Positions 12,361-25,353 are shown, counted from the first letter of the stretch. The stretch is DNA of 64,000 nt from Gymnothorax reevesii (GCA_029721435.1 CM056587.1:13475167-13539166); one strand, 5' to 3'. The notes: generated by a model not told the origin, from the letters alone. Translations and numbers: made by a program.

Positions 12361-12625
12361 GCACCCCCTTTTTGCCAGTTATTTTTGACTGTAATTTTAC
12401 GATCAATTCATAACAGAGGTTCTGTGAATGTTGACTGTAAACCACAGTTACATGCATGCAGGACTCCGGTTACAGTTAAAATAACAAGGAAACTCGCACA
12501 TTTTTGCCACTTATTTTAACTGTTAATTTACGATCAGTTCATAACAGAGGTTCTGTGAATGTTAACTGTAAACCACGGTTACATGTGTGCAGGACTCTTA
12601 CAGTTAAAATCACAAGGAGACAGTG
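12361..12625 (+). repeat. 131-bp tandem duplication
   Basis: Two adjacent copies contain 'taacagaggttctgtgaatg' at 12411 and 12542, followed by 'aactgtaaaccac(a/g)gttacatg' and 'acagttaaaat.acaagga'. The copies differ by scattered substitutions and small indels. Confidence 0.85.
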
Positions 12626-12855
12626 TGTTAATTTGACTGATAAATGCAATCCATTGATAACAGCGCAGTAGCGCCAAGTAGTTTGGCTTTCCATAAATGG
12701 ATCAATGCCACCATCTAATGTTACTTGCCAAATTATTATTAGCCTATAATAATAATAATTGTTATTATATTTTTTTCAATCATTATTATTGGGGTGAGCA
12801 CACAGAGTCCCTTATTGGTCAGCTCAATCCGCCCTCTGTTTGTATGTATGTATGT

Positions 12856-12951
12856 CTTGTGTTCCAGCAAGAGTGAAGCAATAATATAATTATTATAGAT
12901 ATTATTGGCCTACTTCTTATATTATCGCTTGACTCTTGCTGGAACACGAGA
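12856..12951. repeat. Near-perfect hairpin with ~35-bp arms
   Basis: The left arm (12856-12890, CTTGTGTTCCAGCAAGAGTG...) is the reverse complement of the right arm (12916-12951, ...CTCTTGCTGGAACACGAG), with a loop of about 25 bp. It is probably a tiny MITE, with no protein. Confidence 0.75.
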
Positions 12952-13194
12952 CTAATCACTTTACGGAAGTTTCTATTGATAAACAAGAGCACTCAGAGAG
13001 CGGAGCAGCCCCGCCCCGCCAAGGCAACTATGCATTCGTTATTTTCGGTGGCATATGTAGGGTGCTGTTGTATTCCACCTCCAGGTGGCAGCAAAAGCCA
13101 AAAGCACGCCGATTGGAAATCCGGCCCATTGGAAAGACTTCAAATCTCTGCCAGCATAGCTGGATTTGAACTTTGGCCCATATCTCAGCAGTAC

Positions 13195-13355
13195 TTTGGT
13201 CTAGATATGCCAAAATCACTTGTTCCTCATGTGCAACTCTAAGATCCTGCAAAGTTTGGTTAAAATCTATGCGGCCATATTTGAGATATCCTGCTAACAG
13301 ACAGACAGACAAACAGATAAATGCCGGCAAAAACATATACCTCCTTGGGGGAGGT
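13195..13355 (+). repeat. GGAC/GACA-tail dispersed repeat, copy 2
   Basis: It has 'tatgccaaaatcacttgttcctcatgtgc', 'atcctgcaaagtttggttaaaatc', a (GACA)n run and 'acctccttgggggaggt' as the terminal hairpin-like motif. Same architecture as the copies at 4.0, 28.1, 40.2 and 58.8 kb. Confidence 0.5.
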
Positions 13356-13448
13356 GAGTAATGACCCCTAAATTCACAGTGCTGCTCGTTGTTCTGGTCA
13401 TCTTGCCTAACTAAGCTGTAACGTTACCTAAAATAAATTGATTTAATA

Positions 13449-13449
<1 letters not shown>

Positions 13450-13513
<64 letters not shown>
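13450..13513 (+). repeat. (TA)n microsatellite
   Basis: An uninterrupted TA dinucleotide run of about 64 bp. Confidence 0.97.
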
Positions 13514-13518
<5 letters not shown>

Positions 13519-13519
13519 G

Positions 13520-15699
13520 CATCAGTGATTCAATTTCATAAAAACTCAAAGATGATTCACAATCTGATAATGTTTTTTTGTTGCTTTTCTTTGCATTTTC
13601 CATACAGTTCCAACCTTTTGGAAAAGTGGTTTTATGCTGTAGGTAAATGATTACTCTGAAGGACTTTGTCTCATCCACTGGTCCAGTCCCCCTGTTTCTC
13701 ACATTTACTGTTTGCTGTTTGTTATTATCCTTTAAGCATTATTCAGTAAGAGCTTATAAACACACAAGCTGTAATTGCATTCACAGAAACAACCATACAT
13801 GTAAAATTCAACCTAAGCAATCCCCCAAGACTTCATCTGAACCACTAACTTAAAGGTAGATGCAACTCTTGTCATTAGAGGACCAGGGCAGACAAATTCA
13901 GCTTGAAGCGGTAACAACACTATATTCGCTGCAGTCTGTCATTTTCTGCCACCGAAACACATCTTCCTAGATGAAAAGGTTCGTATTTACTGTGACCAAG
14001 CCGGTTACACCGAGTGTTAATAAATAATTTCAAGAGAACAAATTATCCTGGTTTTCGACTTAAGATGTTCCCACAGCAACTTAAGGCAAGTAGATCTCGT
14101 TGAGAAAAGGCGCCGAATGAATCGGGATTCTAGTAAGCAATGGATTGCAGTGTGTCTTTCCTTGGTCATTAAAATACGCTGCGTTTAATCCAGCTCAGTG
14201 CGTATGAATCCAAAAGTCAGAGTCATGTTAGATGGACTCGGGTGGTTATCAACGAGTCATGTTCGATAGACTTGGGTGGTTATCGGCGATAAAACATGCA
14301 ATTTAATGCGTTTCTAAGTGAATTATAGCCGGGCGGAGGGAAAAGATTAGGGAACATCCAGAAACAAAGATCCTCCAACAGCGAAGCACATTTCCCTGGT
14401 GACCGCCGCGGGTCGTACAGCAATGCAGCAGCTGCACCGAAGCATCTTTGTTTCTACAGCTACACTGATCCCGGCACCGGGTTAGCCCACACATGACTGG
14501 GTACGTGCATTCCGCCTAGTATCAGGAGCCTTAAAAACAAGAACATCAGCGGCAACGTCCCCTCCCTCGACAACACTGCGCGAAATCGCGATGGATAATT
14601 TTTTTGGAACGTAAATGCCTCGATCTACGGAGAGGACAGCTGGAAAGAAATGCTCTCAGTGGAGATGGACCCACTCCACGGATTTTCAAAGCCAGGACCC
14701 CTACCCGTAAACCATTAGGCTTCATGAGAAAATAATGCTGCCAGCCACCGTGGAGGCCAAGGTGCCTGCATGACTGTTGAACAAAATTAACGAATAGCAA
14801 CGCTATCCAACGTGGGTAACCCACGTATAATTAACTCGCTTTCATGAGTAGTAAAAACAAATAACAATTTACGCATTTTTGCGTCCGGACAAGTAAAAAG
14901 TACGAAAGATTTCTTGTAGGAAGAGACACTGCAGCATTTATTGGTATGACAGTCGATTACAAGGGATTAGGATAAAGATTCTGGATTATGATATGGGGGA
15001 AGGGGAAGGGTTAGGGGTTGGGGTTAGGTTAGGACAGGGCTTGAAATGGGGACTGCCGTACCTCTCCGCATTGAAATGCACTGAAAAACTGCAGTACTCG
15101 TAGCAACTGCCTTTCTTGTAGGCCGAATGTCCACCTTTCAGAATGTTCCCCTTGGCCAGTGGATGACCTCTCCGCGTCCCCGAAATCTCATCGCAACACA
15201 TTGCATCATTATGCAAACTGCCAAATATGAAGTGATCTTTTCCCTTCCTCCCACTGTCCCACACATTTCATAATACACAAACTGTATCTAAGGTTACCAC
15301 GCAGATAACAAACACCAACCACACGAGTCTTGAGCGAGTATTTTTTCGCCGAAGTATCTTTATTACGCTACTCATCCGATGATGCGGTTGGGATAGCGGA
15401 CTTTTGTTGCACAAATTGCGCATTTTAGTGGTGCGTGTGCGCGCGCGCGTGTGTGAGAGAGAAAGAGTGCCTACGTGCACTCTTGGGAATAAATCCACAG
15501 AGGAGGTCGGGTATAGCAGCCAATTATTTCTTCAGGACCACTTTTATCAATGTACCGCTTTTAAAGTTGCAAGTGAATTATGAAGCGCTAGGGAGGGGTA
15601 TACTAATGCTCATGTAACGTTTCACCCCAGCAAAGGCAATTTGCACATTTTCACCCACTTGTCGAACTTAACTCTGAGGACACATGAATTCAACTTGCG
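13520..15699. other. Intergenic, CpG-bearing block, no gene recognised
   Basis: 14050-14830 has more CpG than its surroundings and two minus-strand frames (14303-14494, 14546-14824) without recognisable domains. 14995-15035 is G-rich with GGGTTAGGGGTTGGGGTTAGG-type steps, and 15430-15470 is a GCGCGC/TGTG/GAGA simple repeat. Confidence 0.4.
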
Positions 15700-16540
15700 T
15701 ACACTCCCGGTCAAAAGTTTTAGGACACCCCAATTTTTCCAGTTTTTAAAATAAAATTATGCAGTTTACTGTCTCATTGTACTCTGGAATGAAAGCATAG
15801 ACATGGAAGAAAAAATTATCAATCAAGGTTAAAAACCCAAACCAAAATGTGTTTTAAACTTTTGACTCTAAGTAGCCAACTTTGGCAGATATAGCGGCTG
15901 AACACACTTGTGGCATTATTTCTACAATGGAAATCAAATATTCTTCAAAAAGTCCTTCCCAACTCTCTTGCAGAAGTTCCCATGAATGTGTGGCATTTGT
16001 AGGTTGCTTTGCTTTCACTCCTCTGTCCAGTTAATTCCAAACCAACTTAGTTGGAGTCTGAGTCTGAAGACTATGCTAGTCACTCCATGTTATCAAGCTT
16101 ACCATGTTGTTCTTAATTCCTATGCTAGTTCAAGGAGATCTTGGCCTATGGGGTCATTATCTTGCTGTAGGATGAACCTAAGACCAACCCGACGCACGCC
16201 TTAGGGCACTGCATGGCTCTACAAAATGCTGTGATAGCCGTTTTGATTCAGGGTGCCTTTCACTCTATAAGTTACCAACCCTGGATCCAGAAAAACAGCC
16301 CCAGACTATCATGCTTTCTCCTCCATGTTTGATATTAGATGTCACACACTGAGGAACCATCCTTTCACCTACTCGACGGCGTACAAAAACCTAGGTAACC
16401 TTACCTTTTGTTTAAAACCTCTGACAGTTCACCACTTACCTTTGTTCTGTTTCAAGCTATTCGTTGGACTGGAACTGCATGATTTTCAATAAAAAACCGG
16501 AAAAAATTGGAGTGTCTCAAAAATTTTGACCGGTAGTGTA
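15700..16540 (-). mobile_element. Tc1/mariner relic with both inverted ends
   Basis: The left end TACACTCCCGGTCAAAAGTTTT and the right end, read inverted, TACACTACCGGTCAAAATTTTT form the terminal inverted repeats. On the minus strand near 16390-16270 the transposase segment reads VRRRVGERMVPQC, then KHGGESMIVWGCFSGS, diagnostic of the Tc1 DDE core, followed by a stop. At about 840 bp it is shorter than an intact Tc1 element and has frameshifts, so it is dead. Confidence 0.85.
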
Positions 16541-19500
16541 GGTGGACTTTTATTCATGTATTGGAGCTTACACCCGCATGTGCTACTTGGAAGTCTATAG
16601 TTGAGATTTCCATCGCCAAAAGCGAAAGCAACGCACAAGTTATTAAGTGTTATCACCACTTCATCCATTTGAATTAAACCACTGACCGGTGTAAATTTAC
16701 ACATAAACAACCAACCAACCAAACAAACAAATAAATAAATGTGTTCAACGTAGTTCGCTTATTTAACGATAATTCGCAAGAATGACACATCAGTTTGATT
16801 TACCAAATTCGTGAAACGCGTAGACTGATATTAGCAATAAGCTAAATAACTGGAAAATGACTGGCAATAACATAATACGGGTTATCCATGTCTTTAAGAA
16901 ACATAGACCATGCACATTAATATTGTTTCAGCCAACAGCAATAACTAAAACCCTATTAAACACATCCACTTCGGAATTACAAACATCAGGTTATTTCCCT
17001 ACCGTAAATAATGTAGAGAGCAGTAAAATACATGGTTGAATGGCGCGTCAGAGACACTTAAATTGGCCGTGCAAAACATGAAACCCAATGTCTACAGAAG
17101 CATATACCGTCTTGTAAATATCGGCCTCTAAGGTGCATTGGAAGCAATTGTGAATAATGAGCATCGACCCTGTAAAAAAGCCAAGAAGGTAGTAACATAT
17201 TTACAACTAGAGACCATGGCATTTTCGGCTGAAATGGGATACTGCACCATCACACGATACTTCCTATTCGAAGCGGTCGCCTACACTGCAGTAAGTATCC
17301 AAGATCATTGCCTGCAACTTAGCGAGTTATTTGACAGAATTTGGATGGATGATTGCTCGCAAAATCTAATGGCTTCGCCAACACGACCAACACCTCAGTC
17401 AAACGACTTATGTCTCCGCAAATACCGCTATTGGCGACCTTTAAAAGGTGCTCGACTAAAAAGGGAACCAATTGGAGACAGATATCTGGCTCTCTCTGTT
17501 TTATCCCCATTAAGCTCGACTTGGTTCGTCATGCACTGGGCTATACGAGTGGCCAGTGGCTCAGTGTGGTCATTACGCTACGCAAATTCGCAACAGATTT
17601 GTCTTACCTGAACGAGAAAAGTGTGAGTCCGACAGATTAAGCAGGCTGGAATAGATCTCTGTGAACGATAGCGTCTGGGTTCCCCGACATTTATAAGAAC
17701 CTATTCCTCCTTTCCACGGCGGAGTGTCCGTAGCGCGTATGGAACAGTGACGCACACCGAATCCAGGGTACAATGAAATGTTGGTGAAGTTGGAACTGCT
17801 GTCAGACCAAGTGATCCACTGCTGTGGCTTCCTGTTACATCACCAATTACCCCGCCTCGGGAGAGCGCAACCGTCTCTCCTGTAAATGCATCCTAACACC
17901 GGTTGTCCCTCGTATTGAAGCACAAGACCAAACCAAGCGTTCACCTCGCCACCTACTATGACTTCTGAAATTTGATGCGAAACTAAATATGAACCATGAA
18001 TGGAAATATGAATTCAGAGGGGGAGATGTATAATCAGAGGTGTTCAACACCAAGACCACGATTAAAATCCCATCAACTCGGCAAATAACATTGAGTTCAT
18101 AATCCAACCAGGTCGAAATAATTTCATATTAACTGCCTACAATTAGATTAACATAGGCTCCTAAATTTCAAGTTAAATTGGTTTTTCATTTTCTCCTATT
18201 CTGTATACAAAATGAAATTATGATCTACAGTTTTTTAATGTGCCGCGGTCATTAGCAGTCATATATACAGCATCCGTATAATATTTGAATTCGAGAGCAG
18301 TAATTGAGAGAACAATATTTTCGGCAACACTGCCATCTTCCGGCAATTTTTTAAAATTAATTTTATTATTATTATTATTTTTTTTTTTTTGCAAAGGTAG
18401 AAAATGCCATTTCTTTTTCTTTTTCGGAGGGTTGAAAATGATAGTAAACCGAACACCATAATCCTTTACCGTCATTCATTTATATATATACTTTTTTTTA
18501 TCATGCTGCTATTGGATAAAAGCCTCACTAAACTGTTGTTAAATACAAATAAGACATTTTGACGTAACATGACAAATCGCTCGAGTCAAACTGTGCGTAA
18601 TACCCTGGTGCCACACGTAATCATTCATGATTGAATCTCAGTACCTCGTTTGCTTCGTCTCGGATACCCTCACCAACTTACTTACAACCAAGTACACAAT
18701 TTGGAGATGCCAGCAAATGGCGAACTTATAGTTCGCCGGTACTCAAAGGTGCATTGATCTTATGACAGTATTTGAGATTCCCTCATGGAATTTTATAATT
18801 CGAGCACTGGACAGTCCCTTACGGAAGAAAGACATATTGATATATATTGAAAAATATAATGTAATATATTATAAAATACATTTGAGTATATGAAAGGGGG
18901 CAACATATATTTGACAATAAATGTCAATATATTAGCTTTTTTTTTTTTTTTTGCTTCTAGCATATATTACAAAATAAAATTAATGCACATCATACATTTC
19001 TTAAACTTCAGATATAATAAACATTTGGACAGGAATTTATCCGGTCATAAATGAAGAGAAATGCTGTATTCACTCAGCTCTGTATTCGCCATAATGCAAA
19101 CTGCACATTTATTGCGAAAAGCATATCTTTACAACATTTGTTTTTCAAGCTGCAAAATTTACAAGCAGCGATTTGAAAATGCAGACTACTTTGCACTGCT
19201 CAGCAGAATCAAAATTGTCTGCCGTGAAAAACTTCCAGTTAACCAACTGGAAACATTGCATTTCAAAATGTCATTTGTATGTTTTCACACCTTTGCTTTG
19301 GTTAATTTTTCTCTGGAAAGAGGGGGAAAACATCACTTGTTCCAATTATTCCTGGTCCAGTTCCTTTTAAACTGACTTTAAGAACAAACCAAAATGATAA
19401 ACATGAAGTGAGTCGGATTGGCAGGTAACTAGTTGTTCAGACCATTTCAGTGATTATCATTCTGCACAATCAGCTCATTATCAGTATGAGTGTTGGGAAA

Positions 19501-19720
19501 ACTGACTCCAGAGACTGACAGAGGTTTACGAAGCACTTTAATGCTTCTGATGTGTTTATGGTTTTGGTGTCTAAAAGAGCTCATAATAACCTGAAAAAGT
19601 GAATGATTCACATCTAATTTGGCTCATGAAAGTATGTGTATTAAAAAGCTCACTTCTTTGCTGGATGTTACTTTGCTTAAATATGGTTGTTGGAAGTTCT
19701 TATTAAAAATATATGCAGTG
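16541..19720. other. Intergenic; contains a candidate minus-strand first exon
   Basis: A 157-codon plus frame at 17138-17611 has no recognisable domain and no splice support. Poly-T or poly-A tracts sit near 18380 and 18940. The best structured signal is the minus-strand TATA-like box plus donor at 17608-17696 (separate entry). Confidence 0.4.
17608..17696 (-). promoter_or_regulatory. Candidate promoter and non-coding first exon (minus)
   Basis: Read on the minus strand, TTATAAATG (TATA-like, about 17690-17697) follows CpG-bearing DNA (GCGCTACGGACACTCCGCCG) and is followed about 85 bp later by a strong splice donor CAG|GTAAGAC at 17608/17607. No ATG-led coding frame is evident, so it would be a 5' UTR exon. 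In mammals the gene next to TFPI on its 3' side and on the same strand is CALCRL, which starts with a non-coding exon. That identity is pure inference here. Confidence 0.25.
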
Positions 19721-19726
19721 CAATAT

Positions 19727-21041
19727 ATGCATTTCTGAAATAGTTGGGACAAAGTAAATTGTGAATAAAATCAAAACGCAATGACTTTCAAGTCACACCA
19801 GCCAGTATTTTATTCACACTAGAACAGAGATAACAGCAAATGTTGAAACTGAGAAATTTTACAATTTTATCCACAAAATGAGCTCGTTTTAAATTTGATG
19901 GCTGCTACAGGTCTCTGGGACAGGGGCCTGTTTACCATGGTGTAGCATCCCCTCTTCTTTTTGACACAGAGTGGAGGCGTCTGGGCATTGAGGAGACAAA
20001 TTTCTTGAGTTTAGCCATTGGAATTTGTTCCCACTCTTGTTTAATACAGACTTCCAGCTGCTGGAGAGTTTTGTGTCTCCTTTGACGGACCTTTCATTTA
20101 ATTATGCACCATATATTCTCAATCAGTGAAAGATCAGGACTGCAGACAGGCCAGTTCAGCACACAGATTCTTCTACTACGAAGCCATGCTGTTGTAATAG
20201 CTGCAGTATGTAGTTTTCCATTGTCCTGCTGAAATACACAAGGCCTTCCCTGGAATATATATTGTCTAGAGGGGAGCATATATTGCTGTATAACTTTGAT
20301 ATACCTTTCAACATTCATGCTGCTTTTTAAAACATGCAAGTGTCTCACACCACATGCATCCCCATACCATCAGAGATGCTGGATTTTGAACTGAACGCTG
20401 ATGACAGGAGGGATGATCTTTCTCCTCTTTAGCCCGGAGGGCACAAAACCAATGATTTCCAACAAGAATGTCAAATTTGGACTCGTCTGACCACAGGACA
20501 CTTTTCCACTTTGCTACTGTCCATTTTCAATGAGCCTTGGCCCACAGAACATGGTGGCGCTACTGGATCATGCTCGACAATGGCATCCTTTTTCCGTGAT
20601 AATTTTAAGTGGCATCTGCGGGTGGCATGGCGGACTGTGAACTCTTTACACAACGCGTTCACAGGTTGGAGAGCCTCTGGCCATCTTTACTTCTGAGAGA
20701 CTCAGCCTCTCTAAGACATCCTTTTTATAGTCAATCATGTTACACACCTGATGCCAGTCAACTTAATTACTTGCTTTATGTTCTTTCAGCTGATTCTCTT
20801 ATATTTTTTCTGCCCTTTTTTGCCTGTATCCCAACTTTTTTGAGACCTTTTGCCGCCAGAAAATTTGAAATTACCTCATTTTTTGGATAAAAATGTAAAA
20901 TGTCTCAGTTTTAATATTTGAAATGTTATCTATGGTCTATTGTAAATATCATATTGGCTCATGTGATCTGAAAGTCATTGCGTTTTGATTTTATTCACAA
21001 TTTACACGTCATCTCAACTATTTCGGAATTGGGGTTGTAAA
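19727..21041 (-). mobile_element. Tc1-like element with ~75-bp terminal inverted repeats
   Basis: The ends share GAAATAGTTGRGA...TAAATTGTGAATAAAATCAAAACGCAATGACTTTCA in inverted orientation (about 19735-19800 and 20965-21027). The minus strand (about 20375-20094) encodes a Tc1 transposase core: ASLMVWGCM, then after a frame change [50 protein letters not shown], which retains the second Asp and the Glu of the triad. The frame ends at a stop after IIK, and 5' coding sequence is decayed. The region to about 20690 on the plus side is the reverse complement of the transposase N-terminal part and UTR. Confidence 0.85.
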
Positions 21042-21958
21042 TACATATGACAATAACACTAATTCCAAAAGTAAACCCATTTTAACCTTTCATATTACTG
21101 TAGAATTTAATTATACGGCAAAACATTGCTATTTTGCTGGTAAATTGATTTAAAAAATTAAGTATCAAGAATATTATCATATTGGGTCTACATATATTAA
21201 ACAACATATTTTTGCTCCGTAAGGGGTCAGTCACAAAGAATTATGGATTATTGGGAGAATTGGAGTTCGAGTCAAGGACTGATGGGGGGGGGGGGCTCTC
21301 TGGAACAAGGTGCTACTTACAAGTACTGTTGCTAACCACTGTGGCATCTTACCACTCAAAGGTCAAAAGCAACCCAAAAAAGGTGAAAGCATCATGGTTC
21401 CACGACCTTTTATGTTCACACAGCATTATAGACCAGTTGATCCCTGTGGATTTTGCTTTTTTGTGAGGTCACTTTCTGGCTGAATACTCTTAAATGTACG
21501 CAAACTGTATGACCGTGCAATTTGCGATAAGCCATTCTTTGTAATCCATCATAGGCTTTTATTCAGAGGCTATGTGTCTGCTAATGTTCTTTCACAGCAG
21601 ATTGTCTTTTTATGCTTTATTTTTTCTTTACTTTATTTTGCCTTTTGCAACATGCCTCAACGTGACTACATGACCAGAATTCTCCATGTCATGAACATCT
21701 AATTCTGACATGATGTGGGCATTTAACTGGGTAAATAATCATGCAAGAAAAGCATTGTAATTAAGAAAAATGAGTATGGTTTTATTCTGGAATAGCTATC
21801 ATGACTGGAAAAAAAAACCAGCACACACTATTGCTAGGAGCCAACCAATTGAAGCACTATCCTTTGAGGTTTTAATCATGCATTGGATGGAGCAGTTTCC
21901 CATTGTTTGTGAAAGACCTCTTATTCACATTGGGAAAATATTGATGATGTAGCACACC

Positions 21959-22186
21959 ATGTTATTCCAGATGATTTTGTGCTCCCAGCAGTGTGGGAAA
22001 GGCCCTCTCCTGTTTCAGCATGACAGTTCACATACACAAAGTGAAGACTGTTCATGGTTTGTCAACACTGGAATAGAAGAACTGGAATGTGCAGCACAGA
22101 GCCTAGGTCCAAACCTCAAAACCATCAGACACCATTTGTCAGGACAGCCACCTGGTTCTCTCAGTGACGGTTTCAGTTTGCCCTGA
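21959..22186 (+). pseudogene. Tc1 transposase fragment (3' part)
   Basis: The plus-strand translation GPLLFQHDSSHTQSEDCSWF followed by GIEELECAAQSLGPNLKTI matches the Tc1-family FQHDNAP... WF...EEL.WPAQSPDLNPIE stretch. The catalytic PDLNPIE block is degraded to LGPNLKTI. No terminal repeats were found around it, so it is an old relic separate from the element ending at 21041. Confidence 0.7.
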
Positions 22187-22349
22187 AGTATGTGCAACTG
22201 ATTCAGGTTAGTTCCTTTTGTGTCTGTCCGGCCATAACTCCCAGCCCGCTACTGATTGGACAGATCTATCACTCAGCAACCACACCCACCAACTAGCCCC
22301 GGCCACTCCACTTACATGTGCCTCACTCTCCGTCATCATACTCTCCTTT

Positions 22350-22575
22350 TCAATTCAGTTTTATTTGTATAGCGCTTTCACAGACAGATCGTCACAAAGA
22401 CGCTTTACAGAGTGAAAAAGGGGCAGAGCCCAGCCTAATCCCCAACATGGCAAATGAGGCTAAAAACTCCCAGCAGGGAGAAAAATCCTCAAACAGTGGT
22501 GAGAAAAACTCCCCAGGGGGAAGAATCTCTGGGGGAACCCGGCTATGGGGAAGCCCATCCGATGCTGGCTAACTA
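22350..22575 (+). repeat. Dispersed teleost repeat ('ttatttgtatagcgcttt')
   Basis: It contains TTTTATTTGTATAGCGCTTTCACA, AAGACGCTTTACAGA, GGTGAGAAAAACTCCCCAGGGGG and ACCCGGCTATGGGGAAGCC in order. This sequence is, from general knowledge, a very common teleost interspersed repeat. The short frame 22318-22572 is part of it and not a gene. An AATTAATTA-rich tract (22575-22670) follows. Confidence 0.7.
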
Positions 22576-23349
22576 ATTAATAATGTTCAATTATTAATTA
22601 ATTAAGTATTAATTATTTAATGGTAATTAATTAACGAATTAATGGTCACTTATTCATTAATTGAAGTCCATTAAAACTCATTAAAACATCCTGGAGCTAT
22701 AGACGCAACTGCTTGGAAGTGGCAAGGCAAGGATGCGGTAGAACTGGATCAGGACCAGATCAGGACAGCAGGATATCAGCAGGTGGTCGATGGACTCAGT
22801 GTTCTGGAGGGAAAAGATCTCCAGAAAAAGATAAGAAAGGGGGTTTGGCAGTGGATAAAACTAGTGCACACTAAATAAAATGTTGTCCTGCGTCAGGTAC
22901 AATGTTACGATTCTGGAGCAACTAGTCAGGAAACAGTCACCACTCCTCTATCCACTTATTGCAGCACAGAGGCCCTACACTTATACCAGGCTGGAAGACC
23001 ACATGGATTTACTTAACACAAGCCACTACCAGTATCAGTAACTCCAGTACCATATGGACCTTTACATTCTGTTTGTCAGTTTGTCTTTGCTCTCCCTGTT
23101 TTGTCCCGGCCATAATTTTCAAAGTTTCTCGAAAAACTTTGCTTGTCCCTGGAACTCTGATCTCATATCATCAAGAGAAAACTACCCAGAGTCCACAATA
23201 GTGCAGCTTATCTGGTCTCATTCTAATGTGGAGTATTCTGGAGTTTTTTCACGGCCAAGGTTCCTTGCTTTACCGCAGCATTGGTTTATTCCAGCAAGGA
23301 AGCTGCCAAAGGGCTGTCAATTAACACCAATGAGAGATCTGACCCTTCA

Positions 23350-24110
23350 GATTCTGAAAAAAAGCTCTCGTGTGGTGCACTGTGGCCAGTTGGGAGTAAA
23401 ATAGTCACTGGCTTTTTTGTAGTGCTTACTGTGGCCTGTAAAGAGTAAAATAGACTCTGGCTCTCCCTAAAACTGAATGAGTCTTTGAGAAAAGTGAAAT
23501 AAAAATTTTTATTGTCTCTCATGTTGTCGTATTACACCTAACTGGTGTAAAAGTACTCCTGCAGTGCTGTGTGTGGCCTGTAGGGGGTAAAATACCCAGT
23601 GGCTCTCCTGTAGCACTGTGTGTGGCCTGAAAGGTGAATAATAGTAATTTCCTCTCATGTAGTGCCATGCATGGCCTGTAGGGTATACAATCGGAACAAC
23701 CTTTCCCTTAATACTTCGTTTGGCCTGTTGGGCGTAGATAAGTCTTTTAGCTATATAGTACTGTCAGGCCTGTTGACTAAAAAATGGTTTCTGGCCCTCC
23801 TATGGTAATATTTAATATTAATAATATTATTAATTTAATATTATTCTCCTGTAGTACTGAGTGTGGGTCACTGTGTATAAACAGGCTGTCTTTTATGGCA
23901 CATTTTACCATGAAGGGTATTAAATAGTCTTCAACTCTTTTCTGTGGCACTACGTATGGTCTGTAGGGTCTAAAATAGTCACTCTGAACTGTAGTACTGT
24001 ACGTGGCTTGTCAAGTTTAAAATTGTCATGGGCTTGCCTGCAGCAGGACTGTGCGTAGCTTGTAGGGTGACAGATATAACTAAAGGAGAGCCAGTGACCA
24101 ACTCAGACTG
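23350..24110 (+). repeat. Minisatellite, ~49-bp unit ('ggcctgtagggtaaaatagtcactggctctcctgtagtactgtgt')
   Basis: About 12-14 diverged units recognised by GGCCTGTAGGG, TAAAATAGTCAC and CTGTAGTACTGTG landmarks. Further diverged units reappear at about 24690-24880. A short (GAATA)5 array lies at 24231-24257. Confidence 0.8.
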
Positions 24111-24230
24111 AAGGATGAGGAACAGTTAGACCTTTCCTGTAGCGATATGTAGCTTTTGGCCATCATGTATTACCGCGTTTGGCCAGAGGGGTGAATAGTC
24201 ACCGGCTGTCCCGAGGCACCCATCGCTGAA

Positions 24231-24257
24231 GAATAGAATAGAATAGAATAGAATAGA
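24231..24257 (+). repeat. (GAATA)n microsatellite
   Basis: Five consecutive GAATA units. Confidence 0.95.
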
Positions 24258-25353
24258 AGAATTTTTGTAGATGTTTCCTATGAGACCTCAGCAAGCATTT
24301 TTTCTGAGCTCCGATCACAATGATTCATGATTTTTTTTCTCCAACCTATTTTTCCCACAGTTGACATTTTTCTACTAGCCTTCCAGGTGTTAATAAAACA
24401 CTGGATAGCTCTTAACCCAGATCCAGTGATTTCAGCGATCCCCTAAGTTGTTTTCTTTGTTTATTGCAGACCAGTAATTCAACCCTCTTGCAACACCGAA
24501 ACATCTTTTCCACACGATGATGCATCTTCCAACAAGGTTGTTTAAAAAACGAGAAGCTACACACTTCATCTGTCAGGGTTAAAAGAATTCTTGCCAGTGG
24601 ACACATATCAATCTCTGCAATAATAATTCAATCATAGACTCTGAAGTATTTGCTTATTTAAATCTAAAAAGTGACTTTTTTTGGCCAGGCAGTGTAGTCA
24701 ATATCTCTTTTCTGTAGTTCTGCCTTAGTGTAGATCTTGGCATGAAGGGTATTAGCTAGCCACTGAATATTTCCTTTTGTACCATGAGTGACCAGTACAG
24801 TGTGAAACAGTCACTAGTTTTCACATACTACTATGTGTCGCTTGTAGCATTTCAAATAGTAACAGGCTCTTCCTCAAGTACTGAGCAGCAAATCAGATGT
24901 AGAAAAGTCAGACAGCTTGACTTACACAGAAAGTTTTTGAGACCACTTTTCCAGGGCAAAAACAGCCACCACAAGGTTTGCAATATCAACATGAATTTAC
25001 TAAATGTAATGGGTTATATTTGTTCATTGAACTTCTTAAAAGAAAAGGAGCCAACTTATACATGGGGGTTGTCTTCCCGTCAAAATACAGAAACACATCA
25101 GTCTGGCAGTTTAGCACGACTGCTTCTGGAGCATTCGTGATGACTGAGGCAGCCCACTCGATGCTGCAATGTCAGCAAGAATCAAAATTTCATTGAACCA
25201 CATGAGATGAGGACTTATCAAGCTCAGACTGTACAAGGTATCAAAATCTCATTATGGATAAAATTTTGCTAAAATAAAAGCAGAGTAAGAACATCCACAT
25301 TCCACATTCATAGTTTTTAAATGAATCACAATCTAAAATTTCAAATTAAGTCA

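Noticed and set aside
17138..17611. 157-codon plus-strand ORF
   Set aside because: No recognisable domain, no repeat pattern typical of a transposon protein, no splice context. Kept only as unexplained.
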